From Euphorbia lathyris (Eukaryota; Streptophyta; Magnoliopsida; Malpighiales; Euphorbiaceae), in contig NC_088918.1 of assembly GCF_963576675.1 (NCBI RefSeq), forward strand, positions 68,101,001-68,165,000: a stretch of DNA of 64,000 nt, read 5' to 3'. The position numbers and the translations under genes were made by a program. Positions 55,099 to 64,000 of this stretch are shown one piece after another. Each line of letters begins with the position of its first letter. Position 1 is the first letter of the stretch. The notes beneath the pieces are model-generated. The model saw only the letters and a program-made list of their open reading frames with translations. It did no database searches and was not told the origin of the DNA.

Positions 55099-57935
55099 AC
55101 AGAATATGCCTTAAGCTTTCGCGTGCTTTCATTTAGACCATCAAAGACAGGAACACCATCATCCAAGACAGAACCGGGAACCCTGACCGAGGCACTGAGC
55201 ATACTCAGAATGTATCCTTGAGACTTCCCAACCCAGGTGATAGTGTCAGTCAGTATGGCATAAGCTTGATGAAACATCTTAACCAGAGCCGAGTCATAAT
55301 ACTGATGTTGAGCATTCGTGTGACGCGCATGTTTGAAAATGGATTAGGAGTATTGCAGAAGCTCATTTGTCTTGAGTTGGTCAGTTTCCATCTCTTCCTT
55401 ACTCAAGTTAAGTAGACGGATAGCCTCACTAATTTGCTCAATGGAGCATTGGGAGGAGGAAGAGAGTTGCTCGTTTGTCTTGGCTAGTTCAGAATGAAGC
55501 TGGGTAAAGAGATTATGAACCTCAGTAGAGGTGGCATACATTGAGTTCGCAGCTGACAGGTTTTGAAATTGACCCTAGAGAGAGTTCATGTGATTTACCA
55601 TAGTCAGCTGGAGTTCGGCCCTCTTTACTAGTGATTCCTGCTTGGGCTGTTGAGACTGGAGAGATGTCATAACACTCAGAAGATCCTTAAGACCTTTGAT
55701 TTCTATGAGAAGCTGAGTGACAGAGGAAAGTTGAGTTTGCTCAACATGAACCGACCCAACGGCTTCGACATTGGATTGATGAAGATCCCTGAGTAAGGCT
55801 TGAGCTGAGTCAATGATTCTTCGACCAGACTCAGTGGCGTGCAGGTAAGTATAGGATTCATCAATGGTTGGCCCAGATACCGGAATATGAGTAGCACCAG
55901 ATGGAGGAGGTGATTGGTGCTGTTCATTATTTGAAGTACCAGCGTGGTCAGTGGCTAGAATTTTATTTTGACTACCAGTAGGAATTGACTGGTTGATATT
56001 CTGTACTTGAGGATGTGGAAGAGGGTGATCGGTAGAATTATCTACTTGCTCAGAGTCAGGCTGAAGCTGAATGGTTTGAGGAGGTTGAGGAGTTTCAGCA
56101 CTGACCTGAGCAGGTGTTTCCTTTGCTATCTCAATGTTTTGAGCAGCAGGGACTTCGAGGATTTGCTCGGTATTATCTTGACCTTGAGTAGCAATTGAGT
56201 CGGCATGTTCCTTAGGCTGAGAAACCGAGGCTTGCTTTTGCTGTTGCTCTGGTGGAGAAAACTCAGTGGGATTGGAGAAGAATTTGAACTGCATGTCAGA
56301 GAGATCAGTGATCGGATCCCGTAGAGGCGAGTCATCCAAAAGGTCAATAACTGGGGATTTATGAGCCTTCTTCTTAAGTCTCCTCAATTTCTTGGTCTTT
56401 GGAGGAGAGGGGTCAGCTTAAATAGAGTCAATTGAGTCAGAAGGCGAAGTTACCCCTAGATCAGCATGATCCTTTGCTGTTGGCTCAGCTTGTTCTTCAT
56501 CCTGCTCAGTGTTGGTTGTTTCATGTTGCTCAACATCTGCTGTCTCCTCAGCATCAACCTGACCTCCGAGATTACCCAATTCTTCTTCATCTTGGTCAGT
56601 GGGTGTTTTCTCAAGATCAATGCCTTGACTTCTCATAAAATGAGAGTCTTCAGAGATAACGAAGTCAAGCGAGGGTGCGTCAATAGGACTTAACCCAGAA
56701 GAGATCTTCTTCTTCTTTCTCAGTGGTTGCTCAGGAGTGTCCTCTTTTTCTTCTTCCTTAGGCTCAGCTTGCCTTTTGAGGTTTTCTGCTGACTTAGGCT
56801 CAACTTGACCTTGTGCAACTTGAGGCTTTGTTCCTTTGGACACAAACCGAATCTTTTTCGGTGGAGCATCAGAGTCTTTGGAAGAGGTTTGAACAGCTTT
56901 CCTCTTTCTGTCTTGCTTATCAGCTTGAGCTTTCCTTACTTTCTTTCCTTCTCTAGTCAGCATCCCCTCAGTTTCCTTAACAACGGCCCCTTTTCCTTTC
57001 TTGGGCACAATCGGTTGGTCGTAGACCAAGCTGAATAATGCAGCTGCAGTAATTTCAGTCCCCCAGACATTAATTTCCTCAACCAAACTCACTTGATAGT
57101 CTTTGAGGATTCTGGTAATAAGGGAGCCTAACCTAAGGGTTCCAGTACTTCTTTGAAAACCACCGATTAGAAAGTCTGGCATGTTGATCGGCTGGTAGGT
57201 CATCATGTGCCAGATGAAGCACTACTCGAAGTTCGACGCTGAGGAATTGGAGTTGACCTTTGGAAAGAGGAAGTTGGTTAGTATGTAATGGGCCATCTTT
57301 TGATTCTGACCCATGGAGGTACTCGAGATTTCCCCGACATGACCGGCAGGTTTGCAAAACTCAGTGGGATAGTCAATTTTTTCGTGGTCACCTGTTTTTC
57401 GAAGTTTAGCTCCTTCAGTTTTCAGTTTTAGCAGTTTGGCAAGGTAAGGATGGTTGATGAAGATATCTTTCCCTTGAACCTTGGTGACCATGTAGTCCCG
57501 GTCATCATCAGCGGCTCTTAGGTTAGCATAGAACTCCTTCACTAACTCAAGATAGGTGGCTTCTCGAGTCGAGAACAGCTCGGTCCAGCCGTTCTTTGAG
57601 ATCCACTCACAGAAGGATTTCTCAGCTTCCACAAATCCATTCGAGAACTAGCGGGAGTGGTCAACCTTATATCCCCGTACGCTGTTGTAAACTAGGGAGT
57701 AGGTACGTTCCATCGGTTTCTTTCCCTTATCCTGCTTCTGTTTCCCTTTCGAGGAGGTAGCTTAGTCAGCGTGGGGTTTCTTGCTTGGTGTTGTGACCTT
57801 AGAATGGTCATGCTGACCTTCTCCTTGAGATTCAGTTAAGGTCTCCTCGTGTTCTTGCTCAGTTTGGTACGATGGATTTTCATCGGAGTGGTTGTCGTTG
57901 TAACCGCCTCCGGAGAGATTCTGAGAATCCGACAT
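55099..57935 (-). pseudogene. Element E ORF3: envelope-like / plant-mobile-domain-like protein
   Basis: A single minus-strand frame of ~946 codons from ATG 57935 (MSDSQNLSGGGYND) to the F junction, with six in-frame stops (at 57764, 57650, 57224, 56420, 55577 and 55346, first base given) and no frameshift. Residues ~95-280 form a globular domain with FCEWISKNGW, LVKEFYANLR, VQGKDIFINH and MAHYILTNFLFPK; this pattern (EFYAN, then an RGK-like strand) is seen in plant envelope-like ORFs of Sirevirus elements and in the putative plant transposon protein family (Transposase_32). Residues ~310-355 are Lys/Arg-rich, ~370-720 are acidic and Gln/Pro-rich, and ~740-870 look like coiled coil (EQISEAIRLLNLSKEEM). 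No clear signal peptide or membrane segment is seen, so a true envelope is doubtful. Confidence 0.65.
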
Positions 57936-58424
57936 GATTTTCAGAGAAATTTAAGAGGTTTGGGAATTTTAGAAAAGAGAGGATTTGAATACCAGAAATT
58001 TCTAAGCGTAAAGAGGTACAAGTGGGAATTCGTCCACTATTTATAGAGGTGTCGAGTTGATCTGAAGCGTTGAGGTGGCGGTTTGACCTCGAGATACTCA
58101 ACCGACAATGATTCTGGCATTTATGACACAATCGGCGCATGTATTTTCTAATTATTACGCTTACGTCATCTTAGGTGGCTATTTAATTCACGTGTTTAGC
58201 ATTAAATGTGCAACAGATCTTTACTCAGTGTTAAGAATTCTAAACATTTAATGTTCTGAGTAGTCAGTTTTACGCAAAGGAATTATTCGTGTGCTTAGTA
58301 ACTCAGCTTAAGATAACCGCTCAGCGTGTATATCTACTCAGCATGTAATAGTTATTGATTTAGCACAAATCACTCAGCATGGTAATCAACTCAGCATGCA
58401 TATATCACATATTATACTTGGAAT
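57936..58424. other. E spacer between pol and ORF3
   Basis: No frame. On the plus strand the phrase ACTCAGC recurs several times (58260-58400), as it does in E's LTRs. It may carry a signal for expression of ORF3; none can be identified. Confidence 0.4.
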
Positions 58425-61400
58425 TTATTGAAGAGGATTAAACATACCAATGGCTTCTCTAAGTATGTTGAATTGCTCACGAGCCAGTGGCTTTGTGAAG
58501 ATATCAGCAAGCTGCTCATCCGTTGGGACATAGGTCAGCTTGATCTCTCCCTTGAGTACATGATCTCTGATGAAGTGATGTCTTATGCTGACGTGCTTCA
58601 TCCTGCTGTGCTGGATTGGGTTCCTTGATAGGTCAATGGCACTCTTGTTGTCACATTTGACTTCAATTGTTTTAGTCTGAACGCCATAATCTTCTAGCTG
58701 TTGCTTAATCTAGAGGACTTGAGCAACACAGCTTCCAGCAGCAATGTACTCAGCTTCAGTGGTTGACAGGGCTACTGACGATTGCTTCTTACTGAACCAA
58801 GACACAAGACAGCTTCCAAGGAAGTGACCTCCTCCTGAGGTGCTTTTTCGTTCAAGCTTGTCTCGTCCGTAGTCAGCGTCAGTGTATCCAATAAGTGTGA
58901 AATCATAAGTATTGGGATACCATAAACCTGCATTCACTGAGCCTTGCAAATATTTAAGGATTCTTTTTACAGCTATGTAATGAGATTCCTTAGGGTTAGA
59001 TTGATATCTAGCACAATAACATATTGAGAACTGAATGTCCGGCCTACTAGCAGTTAAGTAGAGTAGAGAGCCAATCATACCTCGGTACAATTTGTTGTCT
59101 ACTGACTTACCATTTTCGTCAGCGCAGAGGATAGTGTCAGTGCCCATAGGGGTAGATATTGACTTGCAGTTCTCAAGTTCATACTTCTTCAATATCTCCT
59201 TAGCATACTTAGTTTGACTGATGAAGATGCCATTTTTCCCTTGTTTGATTTGAAGTCCAAGGAAGAAGTTGAGTTCTCCCATCATTGACATTTCAAACTC
59301 AGTCTGCATCTGCTTACTAAATTCCTTGCACATGGACTCATTAGTGGCACCAAAAATAATGTCATCAACATATATCTGAGCCAGTAGGGTATCTTTACCC
59401 TTCCTCTTAATGAATAAGGTTGTATCACCTTTACCTCTGATATAATTTCTAGTCAGCAGGAAACTGGTCAGCCTCTCATACCAAGCACATGGTGCTTGCT
59501 TGAGACCATACAGAGCCTTTTTGAGTTTATAAATGTGGTTTGGGAACTTGGGATCCTCAAACCCTGGAGGCTGATTAACATAGACTTCCTCGTTTATAAC
59601 TCCATTAAGGAATGCACTCTTAACATCCATTTGAAATAATTTAAAGTTCATATAACTTGCATATGCATATAAAATTCTTATAGCCTCTAGCCTTGCCACT
59701 GGGGCGAAGGTCTCACCGTAGTCAATACCTTCTTACTGACTATAGCCCTGAGCTACAAGTCTTGCTTTGTTCCTGACCACGTTCCCTTGTTCATATAGCT
59801 TATTGTGGAAGACCCATCTCGTTCCTATGGTCTTCTGGCTTCTTGGATTTGGCACTAAGTCCCACACTTCATTTCTTCTGAACTGATCAAGTTCTTCTTG
59901 CATTGCACTCATCCAGAACTCATCGTGCTCAGCTTCAGAGAAGTTCTTTGGTTCCTGAACTGAGACAAATGCTACGTTGCTGAGGTATCTCCTGAGTTGA
60001 TTTCTTGTCATTAGGGTGTTTTCAGCAGCATCAAGAATGACACTCTCTGAGTGTCCTCTTGGTATTTTGATCTCTTTTGGTAGAGTGATGTCTTGAGCTG
60101 GTTGTGTTTCAACAATCTCTGCAGGTATAGATTTGTCAGTGAAAACAATTTGAGTTTCGCTTTTACCTTTGTTCAGCCCTTGAGGTAGTGACTCGGCGGC
60201 TGTTTCTTGGTCAACAGGTGCTGAGTATGGATCATCCTCAGTCAGCTGCTTGTCTTTTCCTGCAGGGTTAGTTTCATCGAACTCAACGTGTACTAACTCT
60301 TCTAAGACCTGAGTTCGTTTATTGAAAACTCTATATGCTTTGCTGTTTGTTGAGTAGCCTAAAAAGATAGTTTCATCAGCTTTTGAATCAAACTTAGCAA
60401 GGCTGTCTTTAGTATTTAGAATAAAACATTTACAGCCGAAGGCATGAAAGTATCCAATGTTGGGTTTTCGTCATTTACAAAGTTCGTAGGGAGTCTTCTT
60501 TAATATGGGTCTGACTAGAGCCCTATTAAGTATGTAGCAAGCTGTGTTGACAGCTTCTTCCCAAAAGTACTTTGGAAGTCTATGCTCACTCAGCATTGTC
60601 CTGGCTATTTCAACCAAGGTTCTATTTTTCGTCTCAACCACCCCATTCTGTTGAGGCGTTCTAGGAGCAAAAAAATTATGGTTAATGCCGCTGGCTTCAC
60701 AGAATTCAACAAACTGTTGGTTTTTGAATTCTCCACCATTATCACTTTGGATGTGAGCCAACTTTAGGTCTTTATCATTTTCAAGTTTTCTTACTTATGT
60801 TGAAAGCATCTCAAAGGTTTCATCCTTGCTACTCAGCAAGATGATCCAAGTGTACCGAGAAAAGTCATCTACAATGACCAAGGAAAATCTCCTACCACCC
60901 AAGCTCAGCGGCTGGACTGGTCCAAAGAGATCCAAGTGTAGCAACTCGAGTGGACGCTTGGTTGAGACAATGTTTTTACTATAAAAAGATGTTTTAGTTT
61001 GTTTTCCAGCCTGACAAGCATTGCATAATTGATCATTTTTGAACTTAAGTTCTGGCAGTCCCTCAACTAATTGCTTTCTTGCTAGTTTGGCCAGGAGGTC
61101 CATGCTTACATGACCAAGTCTCCTGTGACATAGCTAGGAATTTTCTTCCTTTGACACTAAGCATACATTTTTTGAAAATTCCTTTTCCAAATTCAGCATA
61201 AAGACATTATCAATATGAGGGGCAGTTAAAATCAATTCATTTGTTTTTCCCTCGAGTATTTTACATCCAGTGTCATCAAATATAACTTTTCTCCCGTTAT
61301 CACATAGATGAGCTACGCTGAGTAAGTTATATTTAAGTCCACTGACTAGGGAGACTGACTCAATAGTAGGATTACCACCAACGGTTCCTGACCCTACTAT

Positions 61401-61564
61401 TTTACCCTTTTTGTTGTCTCCGAAACTTACGCTTCCACCTCGTTTACGCACAAGTGTGATGAACTGAGTTTCATCACCAGCCATATGCCTCGAGCATGCG
61501 CTGTCAATGTACAACATCTTTAACTTCTCAGCACACCTCAGGCTTACCTGCAATATAGCTAGTT
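58425..61564 (-). pseudogene. Element E pol: protease, integrase, RT, RNase H
   Basis: One frame on the minus strand from about 61564 to the stop TAA at 58425, interrupted by stops at 61134-61136, 60795-60797, 60471-60473, 59733-59735 and 58710-58712, again without a frameshift. Protease motif YIDSACSRHMAG at about 61,500 (Ser-Ala after the catalytic Asp where Ser-Gly or Thr-Gly is usual). Integrase zinc finger LCHRRLGH...CNACQAGK; catalytic acids in HLDLFGP, SDNGGEF and NGVVETKNRT (Glu present). RT from ~59,960 (WSAMQEELDQF-like, RWVFHNKL), active site YVDDIIFG near 59,370; RNase H with YTDADYG, TTEAEYIAA and CDNKSAI. The type is Ty1/copia, Sirevirus-like by gag, priming site and the downstream ORF. 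Pol is in a different frame from gag. Confidence 0.92.
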
Positions 61565-63301
61565 ATCTTTAGGTACCCAAGTCTTTTTGGGTCCTTGTTT
61601 GTTAGGCTCAGCAGGTAAAGCATCATATTTAATCTTATGATGACACACTTGGACAGTGTGCCCATTTTTCTCACAGAAGTCACAGCTGACCTTCCGTTTG
61701 GGATATCTCACTAACTGGTCAGCACCCCAGTGTTGAGCATGCCAGCACACCTTTGTGGTGTGTCCTTTCTTCCCACAGAAGTCACACTGGACATTCCGCT
61801 GAGGATTCCATCTCTGCTGACTAGTACTTCGGTACTGAGTGTTCAGAGGAATATTTCTTTTATTCGAAACTTTGAATTGGTTCTGAATAGATGTGATATC
61901 CTTTCTCAGTTTCTTAGAATCTGATTGGACCTCAGAGACAAACCTGTGCATAGTTTCTATGTTACTATGCAAGGTTGAGTTGTCCTGGAGGAGATATCGA
62001 AGGTCACTGAGTTTGACCTTTTCAATCTCGTCACATCACCTACTAAGTGCTCTAACCTTCTTCTTACACTTTTTGATAAGTGTGTAGAGGTCACTCAGGG
62101 CATTTATCATTTCATTTCTGAGCAGGGGTAGTGATATTACCTCAGTTGAGTGTGCCTCATCGTCAGATGCAATGGACGGGTCAGCATGCTCAGAAACACA
62201 AGGCTCAGCAAGCTCATCTGCCATGAAGCAGATCTTTGCTGACTCAGTGGCATCAGCTCCTGATGATGATGACTCATCACTATCACTCCAGGTTGCCACC
62301 ATTACCTTCTTGCTGTTCTTCTTTTCCTTCCTCAAGGTAGGACAGCTTGATTTGATATGGCCAGTTTGATGACATTCAAAACATGTGATGGGCTTTGAGC
62401 TGTCCTTCTTGTACTTGCTGTCGCTGGACTCAGCTTTGTACTTGTCAAACTTCTTGTAAGGCTTCTTGGAATATTTGTCATTCTTTCTGAACAGCCTTTT
62501 CATTTTTCTAGTGAACATGGCCATTTCTTCATCGTCCGTTGAGCTCCCATCAGTGGAGTCAGCTTTCATGACAAGAGACTTTTGCTTCTTGTCCTCCGAC
62601 TTCTCCTTCACCTCAAAGTTCTTCATTGAGATCTCATGGGTCAGTAGAGATCCAATGAGTTCATCATATTTGTAGGTGGTCAAGTCTTGAGCTTCCTCAA
62701 TAGCAGTTTTCTTGGCTTTCCAGCTTTTAGGAAGACTCCTCAGTATCTTCTTGACTTGCTCTTCCTCAGTAAAGATCTTGCCAAGTCTTTTGAGCTCGTT
62801 GATTATGTTTGTGAATCTTGAGTTCATTTCAGAGATTCTTTCATCATCATTCATCTCAAACAGCTCGTACAACCTCATGTGCTGGTTCACCTTGGACTCC
62901 TTAACTTTGTTAGTTCCTTCATAGGTGACCTCCAGTTTCTTCCAGATTTCATGTGCTGACTCACAACCTGAAATTTTGTTGTACTCTGCAGCATCTAACG
63001 CATAATGAAGCATGTTTATAGCCGAAGCATGATTTTGTAGCTTCTTAAGGTCATCTTTCGTCCACTTAGTCTCAGCTTTAACAACCGTTTGGCCGTCAAC
63101 AGTTTCAACAGGAACAAATGGGCCTTGGACTATAGAAAGCCAGGCACTCATATTTGTTGCATGAATGAAATTTTTCATTCTGTTCTTCCAAAAGGTGTAG
63201 TTAGACCCGAAGAACAGAGGAGGCCGAGTAATGGACAGTCCCTCAGGAAGAATCTGAGTTGTCTGATTTCCTGGGAGGAAACGAGTGCTGTTCTCAGCCA
63301 T
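61559..63301 (-). pseudogene. Element E gag
   Basis: Starts at ATG 63301 (MAENSTRFLPGNQ) and continues 581 codons to TAG at 61559, with one in-frame TGA at 62036-62038. Residues ~25-260 carry the copia Gag pattern (RPPLFFGSNYTFWKNRMKNF, then YEGTNKVKESKVN, FTNIINELKRLGK, LPKSWKAKKTAIEEAQ). Residues ~310-325 hold a CCHC knuckle CFECHQTGHIKSSC; two more lie in the second half (CDFCGKKGHTTKVC and CDFCEKNGHTVQVC). Three knuckles and a long Gag agree with Sirevirus-type elements. Codon 1 lies 48 bases from the priming site. Confidence 0.9.
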
Positions 63302-63348
63302 TGTGGGGATCAGCTCAAGATAGTTATATCTTGCTCAGTGAGCTTTTA

Positions 63349-63361
63349 GGCTCTGATACCA
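63349..63361 (-). other. Priming site of element E (initiator tRNA-Met)
   Basis: On the minus strand TGGTATCAGAGCC, five bases after the LTR end. This is complementary to the 3' end of plant initiator tRNA-Met, the common primer of Ty1/copia elements. Confidence 0.92.
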
Positions 63362-63366
63362 CTTAT

Positions 63367-64000
63367 TGGTCCCGTATAACGTGACAAGGTTAGTTCCAAT
63401 GGGGGGATATGAACTATTTAAAATTTTGTCCGTTAAGGCTGACTTCTTTTCCTTGAGAAAAGGTTTACACAGCGGCGCTAAGTAGTTTTAAGACACAAGC
63501 TTAGTCAACTGGTCACTAAGTCTGTTTCTTTTCTTGAGTCAGGAGATAGCACTTAAGTCTATTCCTGAACTCAGCTTCTTAGTGCACTCAACTCAGCGTG
63601 AGTTCGTTACTTAGTCAGTTTTATAGCAAGTAATATATAAAGGAGTTTAAAGGTTAGAAATATGTTACTCAGCAGACATATCCTGGTTCGGCCTCTCCGC
63701 CTACGTCCAGTCCCCAGAACTCGTTCCGAGCTTTTTGAATCCTCTACTGAGCTCTTTAAAGGTAGAGCACGAAACCTTTTACAACAGAAGCTGAGTATAC
63801 AAGAGTACCTTCCTCTATTCCTCTACTCACTCCTATAACTACCGCTGAGCACTATAACCAAGTACTCAGCTTCTCATTTCTATTCTTCTAGAAATGATAA
63901 GTGTTTGTCCTAAACAACAATTGCTAAGACACTTTAGATGAATAAAATCACTCTAGACTTTTACACAATTATTGGAATTGGTGTAAGATTTGCTTTGCTT
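63367..64000 (-). mobile_element. Element E 5' LTR, truncated by window end
   Basis: Starts TGGTCCCGTATAACGTG and is colinear with 12724-13266 (except the filler) and 49171-49359. Differences from the 3' LTR are a few per hundred. The rest, including the TATA box, lies beyond the window. Confidence 0.93.

Overview
The window is plant nuclear DNA, most likely from a dicot. It is a pile of nested transposable elements and I see no host gene, tRNA or rRNA. The plant assignment rests on the lineages: a plant-type L1 LINE, Ty3/gypsy Athila-type elements whose priming site reads TGGCGCCGTTGCCGGGG, an Ogre/Tat-like giant, a Sirevirus-like Ty1/copia element with an initiator-tRNA-Met priming site and a third ORF, and a hAT MITE. 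Elements are called A to F here.

Layout. 1-1272 is an E-family LTR cut by the window edge. 1273-4975 is a broken LINE, interrupted by an F-family LTR (about 2148-3970). 4976-12723 is a decayed Athila-like element (+) carrying a hAT MITE (8034-8688, 8-bp target duplication) and an unrelated solo LTR (9898-11626, target duplication ATATC). Element E (Sirevirus-like copia, - strand) starts at 12724 and runs past the right edge; its 3' LTR is split at 13266/49171. In that split sits A (13267-49165, - strand, target duplication AGTAC), a 35.9-kb unit with 3.0-kb LTRs and only a gag-like ORF. B (18237-24998, + strand, target duplication GAGGA) and D (32462-44417, - strand, target duplication GGCTC) are inserted in A, and C (32539-38797, Athila gag-pol, - strand, target duplication ACGAG) is inserted in the 3' LTR of D. 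F (50032-55098, + strand, copia) lies between the remnant of E's 3' LTR and E's ORF3. The host element, E, A, D and C make five nesting levels.

Coding capacity. C has a single gag-PR-RT-RH-INT frame with three in-frame stops and a cut-off 3' end. F has an uninterrupted INT-RT-RH frame of 966 codons but lacks a 5' LTR and most of gag and protease, and has Asp at the position of the third catalytic acid of integrase. E has gag, pol and an envelope-like/plant-mobile-domain-like ORF3, all damaged mainly by in-frame stops. A, B and D are non-autonomous: A keeps gag only, B has scrambled pol remnants between near-identical LTRs, and D has no coding sequence but shares LTR ends, priming site and polypurine tract with C.

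Most unusual structure: a roughly 4.7-kb field of short dyad-symmetric repeats inside A (27480-32230); a run of five hairpins in the U3 of A's LTR; short CTCG-N-CGAG palindrome clusters in several unrelated LTR families; a triplicated priming site in D; and two repair scars filled with DNA copied from nearby (12831-12952 and 32578-32618).
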